Assembly (NCBI GenBank): GCA_963978905.1
Contig: OZ022257.1
Span: 31,697,274 to 31,761,273, forward strand
Source: Trichostrongylus colubriformis
Lineage: Eukaryota; Nematoda; Chromadorea; Rhabditida; Trichostrongylidae
Reading direction: 5' to 3'
Length of the DNA stretch: 64,000 bases
This document shows positions 21,201 through 31,839 of this stretch, in pieces (position 1 is the stretch's first letter; every line of letters starts with the position of its first letter). The position numbers and the translations under genes were made by a program. The notes under the pieces are model-generated. The model searched no databases, was not told where the DNA came from, and was given only the letters and a program-made list of their open reading frames with translations.

Positions 21201-24200
21201 TGTGAAGCACCAAGACCGATGTGAAACCACGGCGGAGGATGTCTTGGATGGAAGAAAGTGGTGACAACTGAAAAGAACAGCGGACACCGCAACGGAGAGT
21301 GGTATACCATAATGAGAAGAAGGAAGAAGAAATAGGAGGGCAGTGGAAGAAGGAAGAAGAAGAAAAAACAAAGAAAAAGAAGAACCCTCACGCTACACCA
21401 ACCCACAAGCATGGTGGACTTTTTATAATACAAACGCTCTGCGTTTTGTGCGCACTTCGCGTCATGATAGCGTACGCGTCCGTTAGAGCTTCAATGAAGG
21501 ATATAGTGGACAATTATGAAGGGCTCTCCATGGGGTGCTAGTAAGCAGACATGGGGACGGCTTTGCATCAGGTGGAGAGGAAACTATCGGCTTGGCACTC
21601 GGTAATCCCGAAGCGATTTCGGGACCACATTTTGGAAAGAGTTTTCACGCATGAGGCAGAAAGGTGAACGAGGGTTCGGGACCTGGTAGAGCATGATGCG
21701 CACGCAATCAACATAACTACGTAATACCACTTACTTTTTAATTTATTGTGATATTCGACTATACTTCTACACCACTAAGGTATATAATCCGTACACTATA
21801 CATGTCTGACTAACAGTTGAGTTGCTTTTTAATAAGCCGTGTGTAGCCATGCCACCACCACTCGCTTTTGCTCCCCTTCCAAGGACTCCCAAAATTGAAT
21901 CACCAGGTTGATAGAGTTGGAAACCGCATCGAAGTATAAGAAGAGATGAAATGGAATAAGCTAAAATTTCCATAAAATAGAGATTTTAACGTGTTGATGA
22001 AAACATATTAGAGACGACGTCGAATGAACTATACCTGCATGCTGAATGTCGAGGGCGCCTTTGCTTCAGCCGCTTTCTTCTGAAGAAAATCATGTGCAAA
22101 TTGTTCACCGAGCGATGACGATGGGAGTAATGCGGAAGTACCTAGAAAGTTGGATTACTTGTTCATCTGATCCGCTCCTGCTACAATTAGAGAACAAAAT
22201 TCATGTTTAGTGAGAAAATGTTATCATGTTCTACATTCGTAGATTCGATGCGCTACTGGTGAGCTATCGTTGTTTCGAGTAAAGGCCAGGTTCCTAGCAC
22301 TCAACCACTGGAAAGATACGGGTCCAAGTCCCTGCTCTACATATCTGCCCAGCCAGCTAGAGCGCCGAGGGATGAAGGACAAGGGCCGCCACAGCTCAAG
22401 CCTAAACTAAGGGGGTGGGGGGTAGGTGGAGATAAGCCACTCAAAGACACCGGGAGGAGTAAATCTGGCACATTCTTAAATCGTTACTCAGTCAAAAGGA
22501 ACCAAGAGACAAAAATGCAAAATTCACCAGTCAGGCTTCTCAGCAGCGACACCCAAAATAGGCCGCAATATCAAATAAAGTATTCAAGCAGCTTCTGGTA
22601 ACTCAAGAATCCATGCCATGACGGAGGGCAAGATATGGGTTTTACTTTCAGAACGCCGGATACGGAATGCTACAGTGCTGCTGCACACGGGATGAAAAAA
22701 AAAACTCAGCAGCTATTTCGCACCTGAACCAGGACCACCGATAAAACAGACTACTCTTTTGCTTACTCTTAGTGATACATTTGGTTCAAAAAATCTATCG
22801 AAAAGATTGTGCGATGTAATTGCGCTAGAAGTGCGACTTCGAAGCTTGCGAACACGAAATTCGACTTCACCCTAATGACTACACGGCACAAGAGCTCTGA
22901 ATTTGAGCGAATTCGATTTCATATCTTACAAGTAAAGGACCCGAGGTCGAAGTGGCCATTCGGAATGGGATACAAATGGTACGACGTAATTTCGGACGAT
23001 GATCTCGAATCTGCATTCCAAACTTGTAGGAAGACTCTCTGAGCGGAGTCATGGAGGTTCTTTTTTATTGAAAAAAATAATGCTATTATATGGTAGGTTT
23101 GGAAGCTCGTAGCACGCGAGCAAAACAATCTCGCGCAAAACTAGTGCAATTTTCGTGTTCAGGGAACTAAACTGCAGTCTGGGACATGCTTTTAGCCAAT
23201 TCAAGGCCTATTGGGTAGGCGAAGAATTTTTTCGAAATTTGGTCAAATTCTGGTTAGGCCAAGAATTTTTCCGAACTTTAGTCAAACTCTCAAATAGGCT
23301 GGAAACATAATCTATGCGGTAGTTTGGTATCCTAAACACGAAAATCGCACTGGTTTTGCGCGAGAACGTCTGGCGCGAGCTACGAGCTTTCAGACCTACC
23401 ATGTAATAGTATTGTTTTTTTCAAAAAAACCTTAGTAACTCCGCTTGAGAATCGTTCTGCAAACTTGGAATGCAGGTTCGAGATCAGCGTTCAAAAATAC
23501 GTCGGATCATAGGTATCCCATTCAAAATGGCCACTTCGACCTCGAGTCCTTCCTTTGTCACCACGTTGAATCTATCACTTCCTGATAGGTCACTTTTGTG
23601 AAAACAGAATAATAAGACACTAAGCGGAAACTCGGCTGATGGTAGCTGAATGAAAGAAATTTCGAAAAAATATGCCGCAATTGGCGACTCACTTTTGTTT
23701 TTAAATTTTCTAAGTGGAATATGGCCAAGGTTGCTCATAAGCTTATCTGACATTCAATACAGAGGAGCGGAATGAAGTTGCGATACCACCCTCAGAAAGG
23801 CGTTCATTCATGTTTAATCACTAAGCGACCGATGCATGTGCTAGCTTTTGGCGCAAATTGTAGGTTGATCGCGAAATCGACTATCTTTACCAGAAACCAA
23901 TTTGATAAGGATCGTGCTTTTTGCCACCTCAAAGTATTTGTTTCTCCAACCGTAAAGCATTGGGGAGGGAAAAAATGCTCCATTATAGCAATTATGCGAG
24001 ATCTCATCATTCCGAAATGGGGCATTTGGAAAATATGAGCTTGGAGCTTAAATTGTCCCACTATGATTTCATTTACTTTTATGTAACGCAAACGCGTCGC
24101 GTGCAAGATGTTGAGGTGGATACCAGAGGACGAGGGTCTAATCTGAGACAGGGATAGCGCGGCTAAGGCTCCTTTCATGTTCCCGCATGCTCCTCCAAAG

Positions 24201-24511
24201 TTACACATTGCTTTTTATGCATTTTATACACTAATATGGTCTACCTAATATATGTATGAATGATGTAATGCTCAACTACGCTTGTCTATAGAGTTTTATA
24301 GTGAGCCCCTGATTTAGGTCCCGCACGGTGACGTCGATTGATTTTACGACACTTGACATGATCACGCCAAAAACCTAGTAAACTGCTAGCAGTTTCAGTG
24401 CCTACCTCGACTGATACTAGGAGCTATCCGCTGGTTTGAAGTACCGTAATTTTGTGCCAGCCCAACCAAAGCATTCGGTCCACCGCAGTCCGCCTCCACC
24501 ATCGATTTCAT
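12243..24511 (-). CDS. prx-5: Peroxisomal import receptor PEX5 (PRX-5), 12 exons, complete
   Basis: PEX5 is the shuttling receptor that binds PTS1 (SKL-type) cargo in the cytosol and docks at the peroxisome. Minus-strand exons: 24511-24445, 22141-22035, 20033-19941, 19878-19772, 19631-19556, 19503-19336, 18486-18358, 15039-14938, 14874-14710, 14542-14393, 14295-14138, 12432-12243. All phases join, giving 503 residues, close to worm PRX-5. Visible: the conserved N-terminal cysteine (Cys9 in VEADCGG, the ubiquitinated site in the family); WxxxF/Y motifs at 78-82 (WSAEY), 134-138 (WSAEF) and 163-167 (WAQEY); and TPR repeats from about 207 with LGVLYNLS, LGATLANGD and RYNLGISC, whose asparagines bind PTS1. 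The C-terminal exon has SIWPTLR and ends at TGA 12243. The start is fixed by ATG 24511 one base after TTGTTCAG, probably a trans-splice site. The intron after 14710 seems to be GC-AG. No defect was seen. Confidence 0.95.
12775..13625. repeat. Inverted repeat pair inside the last prx-5 intron
   Basis: About 12775-12960 matches the reverse complement of about 13475-13625. Shared blocks are AGGTGGAACGTTT-TTAT, CCCRTCGTTGTCAAAGG, CTCAGGGCTTG and ATCGTGTCAGAAGCAC. Both copies are diverged. About 500 bp of unrelated DNA separates them. The pair looks like arms of an old foldback element. Confidence 0.6.
16190..16296. repeat. Imperfect hairpin, ~30-bp stem
   Basis: GGCTGGCAGGGCGTGGCCTA at about 16190 pairs with TAGGCCTCGCCCTGCCAGCC near 16275-16294, extended by ACAGACTTGG / CCAAGTCCGT. 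The loop is about 45 bases. It lies in intron 7 of prx-5 and is probably the core of a small foldback element. Confidence 0.6.
16878..17480. repeat. Direct repeat of ~105 bp in prx-5 intron 7
   Basis: About 16878-16996 and 17374-17480 are copies in the same orientation, sharing TTTACCCGACTGTT, CCCTTCTCGCAT-CTACTGCAGGGGTG and AACAGAAGATTG. The spacing is about 495 bp, so this is either a local duplication or two insertions of one repeat. Confidence 0.6.
20192..20470 (+). mobile_element. GC-rich MITE with GTGTGTGCA termini (copy 1)
   Basis: The left end GTGTGTGCAGATATGACAGC and the right end, its reverse complement (...CTGTCATATCTGCACACAC), are inverted. Both are followed inward by AATCGC and a GC-rich block. 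The interior is C-rich and gives open frames on both strands by composition only. Related copies lie at 27122-27482 and 60568-60850. It sits in prx-5 intron 2, immediately upstream of exon 3. Confidence 0.75.
20630..21300 (+). pseudogene. Decayed LINE reverse transcriptase, C-terminal part
   Basis: ILHADDIAVI near 20728 matches the Y/F-ADD catalytic block of non-LTR reverse transcriptases. Downstream, across several frames, come fragments like VNARIS, MKML, RLRWYGHV and FEEPSEQS/PRRRMSW, which follow the order of the RT C-terminal region in LINEs. Stops and frame changes are frequent. A purine-rich stretch (21310-21375) follows and could be a tail relic. It lies in prx-5 intron 2 on the strand opposite to the gene. 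Confidence 0.6.
22920..23565. repeat. Large palindromic repeat, ~260-bp arms (family A)
   Basis: The left arm (about 22920-23165) and the reverse-complemented right arm (about 23305-23565) align along most of their length. Shared blocks are GAGGTCGAAGTGGCCATT, AATGGGATAC, GATCTCGAA-CTGCATTCCAA, ATGGTAGGT, GAAAGCTCGTAGC/GGAAGCTCGTAGC and CTCGCGCAAAAC-AGTGC. The spacer contains a short internal near-repeat (AAATTTGGTCAAATTC and ATTTTTCCGAACTTTAGTC). No coding capacity was seen. It lies in prx-5 intron 1. A second member of the family is at 55400-56430. Confidence 0.8.
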
Positions 24512-24929
24512 TCTGAACAACTCTTCAATAGGCGCAGTTTCAGAAGTACATACGAAAGTCGGCGAGCAAGGAAAACAACAAATGAGACACTGAAGGCGTT
24601 TAACTAAAGAAAATTTTCGTAAGCACTACTATATACGAAAAGCACGGCACCACATGTTCTAACGTTTTGATCTATCACTTCGGCTATAGAAATGTGTACT
24701 GAGTTTGAAAAGTCATACGACTAAAAACCAGGAAAGGGATTCATTTGAAAATGATTGCTTGCGAGAGCTGGAGATAACCTCGTCATTGATTCAAAGCACA
24801 GAAACATAACCAATGCGCGACCCTTTCTTCACACTTCTATTGAGCATTCAAACGCGACGACTTTTGCTAGTAGAAGATCGAATTCACCTCTGGATATGAG
24901 TACAATTGTAATACCTACTGTGCACTACA

Positions 24930-25080
24930 GGGTCGGAGGTGGTGTAGCGACTGGTGGCGCACACCCCACTCTCATGGTGCGGGGATCAAATCCCGCATCA
25001 ATGCCCGCCCAGGCCAACCAAACCTTCCATCCCTTCGAGATCGCAAATCGGTTACAGACTCGTGTGGGAGGATGAAAAGA
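24930..25080 (+). mobile_element. tRNA-derived SINE-like repeat
   Basis: GTAGCGACTGGTGG resembles a polymerase III A box. About 45 bases later GGGATCAAATCCC resembles a B box (GGTTCAAATCC). The pair sits in a tRNA-like head (24930-25000) followed by a non-tRNA body. It is too diverged to be a working tRNA gene. A related body (CGCCCA-GCCAACCAA) occurs at about 35955-36025. It lies just upstream of the 181-bp tandem array. Confidence 0.5.
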
Positions 25081-25130
25081 CTGACTTGCACATCGGCTGG
25101 CCACCGCAAGTCATCTCTGGATATGAGAGA

Positions 25131-25545
25131 ATCTGGATACACTATACAGAGACCGGGTAAGTTATGCACAGAGACCGGAGAAGGCCATATGACATTCAGC
25201 AGCCATCACGACTCTGAATGGAACTAATGTGCGGCGCATTACAGAAAGGGGTTGATTGACGCCACTACTGTATCCTTCATCCTTTTACTTTGCACTACGA
25301 TTGATACCTAAATCTGGATACACTATACAGAGACCGGGTAAGTTATGCACAGAGACCGGAGAAGGCCATATGACATTCAGCAGCCATCACGATTCTGAAT
25401 GGAACTAATGTGCGGCGCATTACAGAAAGGGGTTGATTGACGCCACTACTGTATCCTTCATCCTTTTACTTTGCACTACGATTGATACCTAAATCTGGAT
25501 ACACTATACAGAGACCGGGTAAGTTATGCACAGAGACCGGAGAAG
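25131..25545. repeat. 181-bp tandem repeat, 2.3 copies
   Basis: ATCTGGATACACTATACAGA starts at 25131, 25312 and 25493, giving an exact 181-bp period. The first two units differ at one position that I noticed (CACGACTC versus CACGATTC). The third breaks off after about 50 bp. Each unit contains GAGACCGG twice. Near identity implies a recent duplication. Confidence 0.95.
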
Positions 25546-25879
25546 TTGCATGTCACTAATGCAGGCTCAATGTACCATAAAGATTTCTTCAGGGATAGGC
25601 AGTACGACTGTTCATTGTTTCCATGCTATAAGAAAAATTTGAATTATGGCTCATGAATAGGGAAGAACCCCGGCGAAGTGAGCTACTCTCACTTATACAA
25701 TTAAAACTCCTTTATGCAAAGGTGACACCTACCACAGAACTCCTTTCCCTTGGGCATGAGCAAAAAACATATCCTTTGCCCATTGAGCGCGTTTATTGTA
25801 GCATATCGGGGGGCAAATCTACTGCGTATTGTATCACCAATCACAGGCATTCCACTCCAGGATCGTAGGAGTATTGTAG

Positions 25880-26020
25880 TTCCCTCTGTGGTCAGATAGT
25901 TTGATTCACAGCCACGTAGGCTGTACTTTCACCGAGACATGAGTGTTTGTTTCTGGTGCGTGCAAAATCAAAGAAACCAATGCAACTACACGATGCAGCT
26001 TTGCCCCACCTACTCCAGAC
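25880..26020 (+). repeat. Single arm of the 39.7-kb foldback family
   Basis: AGCCACGTAGGCTGTACTTT and the following CACCGAGACATGAGTGT, TGCGTGCA, CCAATGCAACTACAC and CCCCACCTACTCCAGACG match the arms of the foldback at 39690-40169. No inverted partner lies close by, so this is a solo or decayed copy. Confidence 0.6.
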
Positions 26021-26259
26021 GTGATCGCTGCCAATGGCTGTGGCAACGGTGGCAAATGTGGCCTACAATTTATGTTATAAATAAGATGAGATAAAATAGC
26101 AAAGGAATTCCAGTAAAGAACGGGACGTTGAGATGAGGAAACGGGTGCATCTCGCTACTCATCATTATGCCATTCAGCACGAAACGGCCCAAAAGCTCAC
26201 TCTCACGTGGTATAGTCGTACAAATCTGGACAGAATCTGAACTCATTGTATCTTCGCTT

Positions 26260-27120
26260 CACTCTACTTCCGCTACTATCATGTTCTCAGAGATTTATTT
26301 TATTTGTTTTTTTTTTCTGTTATAGCCTGTGCTTTCCGAGTTTGACTTTGAATTGCTGTTTACTCTGACTATTGTTTCTGGAACGATATCCAGATTAACT
26401 CCTATATGCAAGATATGTCATGGCAGCGCGTCTGCGGACGCAAAGTAAATAAATAAAACAAAATAAAGCCTGATGTAGGAGGCCTTATTTCTTCCATTCC
26501 ACGGCTTTTTCGGATTTCTCTTTATTGGAGTATTCCTCAGCACCTCTTATTTCATGATTCATAAATTAAACCACCCGAGGTAATCCTGAAATTTACTTCC
26601 AAAAAAGTAATCGTTGTGATTTCGAAATGCATATAGAAAATAACGCTTGGCTTACACTTCAAGGCACTGGTTTGGAATGCACCCAACGTCTTTGTATAGC
26701 GCACAAAACATCCGTGGAACAGTCATTGTTCAACTAGGATCGCTATGAACAGTATTGCTGTGTGTAAAGGTGCACGGTTCTGCATGATCCAACATTGCAA
26801 AGCGAGCGCAACAATTAGCCCCACATTTCACCTTTGTTTACAACGGCCAGTAGCTTCCTGTAGAAGGCTAACCGTGCCACAACACGTGGTTGCCTTCTTC
26901 TGCCGCGCATATTTTAATTAGAAAGCACTCTGTTCCAAGGTTGTCAATAATCGAATTCCGTGGGCTGCGCTGGTACTGGCAAGTTTGATCAGTAACGATG
27001 AGGAGATATTTTGGTAAATTCATGATAGTGAGGATGTACCGCTACTGGAATAGAAAAAACGATCACCACGCGGATAGTGGGAGAGGCGCCATTATAAGCT
27101 AACGCTAGTATCCATCCATC
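26260..27120. other. Gene-free intergenic stretch
   Basis: No exon or recognised repeat was found, apart from an A-rich run at about 26447-26468 (AAATAAATAAAACAAAATAAA). That run could be the 3' tail of a short retroposon beginning upstream of 26300. The remainder shows no coding signal. Confidence 0.35.
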
Positions 27121-27121
27121 A

Positions 27122-27482
27122 CAGTGTGCACATCCATGTCGAATTTTCGCTCGGCCGCGCTCGGCGAGTGGTGCCGCGGGTTTCTTCCGTACATTGCAAC
27201 ACTCCCTTTGGAGTTTTACGCCCGAATTAATTATTTCTTAATTGGGATTGTTATCATGCAATGCTTTCGTTTCTTTTATTTTCTGTGTCACTATTTTGCC
27301 TTTTCAGGGCACAGGAGTTATCATTTGTAGATAATGATAAGATAAACAGCTAATTTTTGAGAGACCTTTGTGGTACAAGCCCTTGCGTCCTTAGCGAAAT
27401 TCCAATCGACCGCGGCAACTAGTGCGGACGGCGCCGTGGGTGCGACGTCGCAAAGCGAAAATTCCACATAAGTGCACACACC
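27122..27482 (+). mobile_element. GC-ended MITE with GTGTGCA termini (copy 2)
   Basis: The left end AGTGTGCACATCCATGTCGA and right end ATAAGTGCACACACC are inverted. Both ends carry GAATTTTCGC / GCGAAAATTC and GC-rich sub-terminal blocks. The interior is AT-rich, unlike the other two copies, so the centre has been replaced or has diverged. A 68-codon ORF inside (27124-27330) is hydrophobic but not recognised. Confidence 0.6.
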
Positions 27483-27485
27483 TCG

Positions 27486-28130
27486 TCCAGCACACCCACT
27501 GTGAAGTCAGTCAAACAAGTTCAGGAAGGTAGCGCAGGTTACGAAGGTATGTTAAAGCCAGGGTCAGGGTGCGAGGTTCCCCCCTCCTCTACTCTTCTTA
27601 CTCGGAAGGATACCGCGCTCCAGAATGTTGAGGTTCTTTGGGTCACTGGTAAACATATAGAAGTACGATACCATTGAAACCAATGGGTCACATCCTTCCA
27701 GCACACTCACTGTTAAGCCAGTCAAACAAGTCCAGGAAGGTAGCGCAGGTTACGATGGTATGTTCATGATCCAGGGTCAGGGTGCGAGGTTCCCCCCTCC
27801 TCTACTCTTCTTACTCGGAAGGATACCGCGCTCCAGAATGTTGAGGTTCTTTGGGTCACTGGTAAACATATAGAAGTACGATACCATTGAAACCAATGGG
27901 GTCACATCCGTCCAGCACACTCACTGTTAAGCCAGTCAAACAAGTCCAGGAGGGTAGCGCAGGTTACGATGGTATGTTCATGAGCCAGGGTCAGGGTGCG
28001 AGGTTCCCCCCTCCCCTACTCTTCTTACACGGTAGGATACCTTTTCCAGGATGTTGAGATTCTTTGGATCACTGGTAAACATATAAAAGTATGATACCAT
28101 TGAAACCAGTGAGTCTAAACCAGTCCAGGC
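27486..28130. repeat. ~212-bp tandem repeat, three copies
   Basis: TCCAGCACAC starts at 27486, 27697 and 27911, and a diverged TCCAGGCACAC is at 28123. Unit lengths are 211, 214 and 212 bp. Units share GTCAAACAAGT-CAGGA-GGTAGCGCAGGTTACGA, AGGGTGCGAGGTTCCCCCCT and GGTCACTGGTAAACATATA. The middle unit is closest to the first. The third is more diverged at its end. Confidence 0.9.
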
Positions 28131-28139
28131 ACACTACGG

Positions 28140-29560
28140 TCAAAGAGTGGAGCTTCGTTTCGTATGTGCTTGCTAGGCATTCAGTCAAATTGAAAGTAAG
28201 CGACAACATTTGCACTGGTGTCAATTATGGCAACGTAATATGCTCATCATCATCATGATCATCTAACATCTGATTTTAAAACTTACAGTCATGGAAGGAC
28301 ACTAATGAACTTCATGTTCATGAACAACATGATTATGTGTGCTTTCATGCGCTACACTGCCCTCAAGCACGTTCTCATCCAACATCATCACCTTTTTGAC
28401 TAACGAACACATTTGTTTTCGCGGTTAGCAATGATCGGTTACGACGTCACCGAACAAATAGAATTTTCTAGCAAAGTACTGGCGGTTTCCATATTCCACT
28501 ACCTGAATCTGGCTAGTTTTGATGGAAAGAACATAGCGAAATAGTACAAAGCATGATCTATGCACAAATGAAAGGAGAAGGCCTAAAAGTGAAAGGAAAA
28601 ATCGTCGAAGTCATTGGTGGGCAAGAAAAGAGACAACGCGTCGTTACCGATTGGTGTTATCGATTTGATAAGGGGCGTACGCACAGTGTCTGATATGGCC
28701 ACTGGACTGCAGTTTGTGATCAGAAGTCTCCCAAGGTGCTACGGCCACATGACTTCTTCAGAACATTGACGCTATGTGACATGGTGATGCACTGAAGACA
28801 GAAATGAATAAATACTTACAAAAGATCAATCGATTGGAGTTTCGAAATTACAACTGCTGAGTGTTATCAGGTTTTCTTTTGTGAATTTGTACTGCACTTT
28901 CATCATTTTTTTTTTTGCAATTTACTCATAACCATCTTTGATAAGATAAAGATGTATCAATGTTGTTTGGAGAGGTGTGAGGACAAGCGGAGGTGGGGAC
29001 TTTGACGTTGGCCGCTTCGACGAGGATTGAGTGAGCCTTCTGTGCTCTTATACTTGTAGGAATACCAATGTGAGACTTATCCATGTGATAGCAAAGATGA
29101 GTTCCTGTTCTTCTTCTTGTACTACTTTTTTTTCACCCTGGCGTTAATCCAGCGCCGTCGCAAGTTCCGTACTTTTGTCTTACCGCTGCCGCTTATCCCT
29201 TTCAAGGGCATTCACTGTCGTGCCCTCCTATTGGTTAAACCAGCAACGGCTCACGAGAATCGGGGACCAGAACCGAAAACACTGTTTCAGCATCCGCTTC
29301 CATAAGGAACCTCGGCAAATTCTACCTTCAGAGAGAGAGTGTGATGTTTGCTTTTAAGTATGCCTGTTCAATTCTCTTTCGGGCTTACTTGGTGATAGCA
29401 ACTCTGTATACGTGTCTCTATCGAGCCCTCATGGTTACTTCCGACGGAGCTAGTGCAGTGGCTATATCGTCGAGGTGCGCTTACAGGTAATACGAATTTT
29501 CGCGCTATAACTCAGGTCTGTGTGACAGAAGAGAGGTGAGATCGTGCAGCAAGTTGCCGG
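28140..29560. other. Gene-free intergenic stretch
   Basis: Apart from simple CAT-rich sequence near 28240-28330 nothing stands out. Small ORFs at 29117-29357 are not supported by splice sites or recognisable domains. Confidence 0.35.
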
Positions 29561-29564
29561 AGTG

Positions 29565-29765
29565 AAGTGTGTGAAGGCGCTCTGGAGTTATAAATGCAGG
29601 GAGAGGGGGAGGAAGGAGTTCCCGTTTCCTTCAGAAGTTATGAAGTATGAAGTGTCGGAATGAGTCGGAATGAGGTGTATGAAGGCGCTCTGGAGTTCAT
29701 AAATGTAGGGGGAGGGAGTGAAGGAGTCCTGTTCCCTTTAGAGAAGAGTGAGAGAGTCATAAATG
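29565..29765. repeat. Imperfect tandem repeat of ~110 bp
   Basis: GTGAAGGCGCTCTGGAGTTATAAATG and GAAGGCGCTCTGGAGTTCATAAATG occur about 110 bp apart, each followed by AGGGGGAGG and GGAGTTCCC/GGAGTCCTG. A third stub (GAGAGTCATAAATG) follows at about 29750. Confidence 0.7.
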
Positions 29766-30035
29766 CTGCCACTACGTCTCAACCACTTTGAATGTTATCG
29801 GAACGATATGGATTTAACTATTTACTATTCTACTGCAACACAATCGTTACATCTCAACAGCGACAAGTGTGTAGTGCTGGATCGAGTTTCATTTGATGCA
29901 TTTTCGCCTTGGCTCTCACAACACTATACAGTTATCAGCCGATTTATTGAATGATCCGACCTCCACCAGGGCGACTGATTCGATCTGAGACAAAAACAAT
30001 TCAATCATGTTGTTTTCTAACATACCCCGGCTTTG

Positions 30036-30102
30036 CTGAGAGCACGTTCCGTTTCACACCACGGATGACCTCTGCCGTGGTGAGAAGCGGAACGTGCTTC
30101 AG
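30036..30102. repeat. Hairpin with ~28-bp stem
   Basis: CTGAGAGCACGTTCCG...CACCACGG (30036-30064) pairs with CCGTGGTG...CGGAACGTGCTTCAG (30075-30102) with a few mismatches and a loop of about 10 bases. Confidence 0.75.
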
Positions 30103-30202
30103 TAATGACGACCTCCCCCCTAGTGCCGGTCAAGTGTGACTCCACCCCTGTCGAGTAATCCTCAACTGCCGGAGTACTCTCCCTGTGCGAGATACGACTC
30201 AC

Positions 30203-30290
30203 CTGCAGCTGAAAATGATTGATGTTATTGACTGGTTTCGTGTACTGAGAATTCGCTGCAGAATTTATCCACGCCCCAACGCTTTCACAC
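30203..30290 (-). CDS. Candidate exon of an unrecognised minus-strand gene
   Basis: The segment is bounded by a good acceptor (GCTCACAG ending at 30291) and a strong donor (CTGCAG|GTGAGTCG at 30203). It is open in the phase-1 frame for 29 codons (CESVGAWINSAANSQY... then INHFQLQ). Splice-site quality is the main support. The peptide is not recognised and no partner exons were identified nearby. It could be an exon of a gene overlapping the repeats, or chance. Confidence 0.3.
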
Positions 30291-31092
30291 CTGTGAGCAT
30301 AGCCGTACTTCCGCCGCTGCCGATAGCAGCTTAGCCACGCTAGAAAGCATGAAAAAACTTCATCGCTCAACTATACACTATAGCTACTTGTATGCACTCT
30401 GCCTATTTGCTTAGATCTATGATGATCTGTGGCTTCCTTCGATGCTCTGGAGCTAACTCACTAGTGCGGATGGTCGCTTTCAGCACTTAATTTTGATATT
30501 CAGTGGGATGAATCGGCAGTATTTTTCTTCTTCAATTCGTTCTCATGGCATTCGTGCCATTTAAGACTCTACAGGTCCATAAATCAACCAAACAACATCA
30601 CTTCCTTTTTTGCTTTTCATACTTCTGTTCAACACCTATCCGACTTAATTCTTTCAATTTTTGGAAATAAGATATCTGTGCAGAGCCCGCACTATCCCTT
30701 CATGGAATAATGTACTTTGAATATCTTTTCGTGTCGCTGCCTGGGTAGCGGCCATATTCGCCGCGAGACGTGCGACACACCTGTTGAGATCTTGCAGCAC
30801 CACGGCGGGTCCTGCTCCAAAAGCTTGACCACAACATTCGAACCTATTTAATACCCAACCTCTATGGGTGTGCAGCTGGGGCGAGCATGGTTGGGGAGTC
30901 CTCGAAGAAAGGGATCATATTGTGAGACGGAAAGGGGAGATCGCAGTATTTGATGAGGCTGTAGTCGGGAATTCTGCGCAAACTAATGATCTTTTACACC
31001 TGGAACCGGCCTCTAAAAAAGATCGATCAGTGATAACGCTTTGTATTACGTAGTAGAGAATGGTTATCGATCGACGAGCTCGATCTTTTTTA

Positions 31093-31834
31093 CAGGGGGT
31101 GCCAAAAAAAGTAATTTTGCCCACGGCTCTCATCTCCCAATTGTACAAAACATAGGGAAACGAGAAAGATAAAAGTATTAGGGTGAAATACTCCCCAAAT
31201 GTTCCTCTAAAAGCAGGAACAAACTGTGGCTCCCTACGTTCACCTTCATAAAAATATGGAGCTTTCATTCGGCGCAGTCGCGCTTTGGAGTACCTACAGT
31301 ATCAAGGTCCGCGTAAAACGGTGAAGCCTGGCTCCGTGGTAGGTCTTCTGTGGAAAGCTTCCTGAGGATTGGCCCTTCTGTTCATGGAAGTCACAGAGCC
31401 TCTGCTGCTTGTACAAGGCTGCTATGATCCGAAGTATCATTTTCATGCCTCAAATCCCCCTCCGGAGGGGTTTCCGTGGTAAGGGCACGTTTTGGCCCTT
31501 GGAAACGAAGGGCGCTGGGGACCCAGCAAAGATGGGATCTCAAAGAACATCTCCCAATATGAATCCCCTTAAGTACCCACAGTGAACGGACCTCAGAAAG
31601 GTTGTGAACGAGGGCGACGAAATTTCGGATTTCGCCCAGTTGAGGTGACACATCTTGTTAACTCTTTCCTCGCTCCCGTTCCTGCTCGTGCAGAAGGCTG
31701 CTACGGAGTATAGTGATAGAGTGAGGTTTGCTCTTGAATCTGGGGATGAAATTACCTCAACAGAATTTGCTGAAGTTCGACTAAAATGGGGTTGAAAGTG
31801 GAGGGACAAAATTACTTTTTTTTGGCACCCCCTG
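31093..31834. mobile_element. 742-bp TA-flanked transposon with ~30-bp inverted ends
   Basis: The left end CAGGGGGTGCCAAAAAAAGT (31093) and right end ACTTTTTTTTGGCACCCCCTG (31834) are inverted, extend inward by AATTTTGYC, and are flanked by TA on both sides. The interior has open frames on the minus strand (31391-31809) but no transposase motif that I can recognise, so it is treated as a non-autonomous or decayed Tc1/mariner-superfamily element. Confidence 0.85.
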
Positions 31835-31839
31835 TAGAG

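Noticed and set aside
24930..25000. tRNA gene
   Set aside because: A and B box-like sequences are present but no complete cloverleaf can be folded and the B box is imperfect; better explained as a SINE head.
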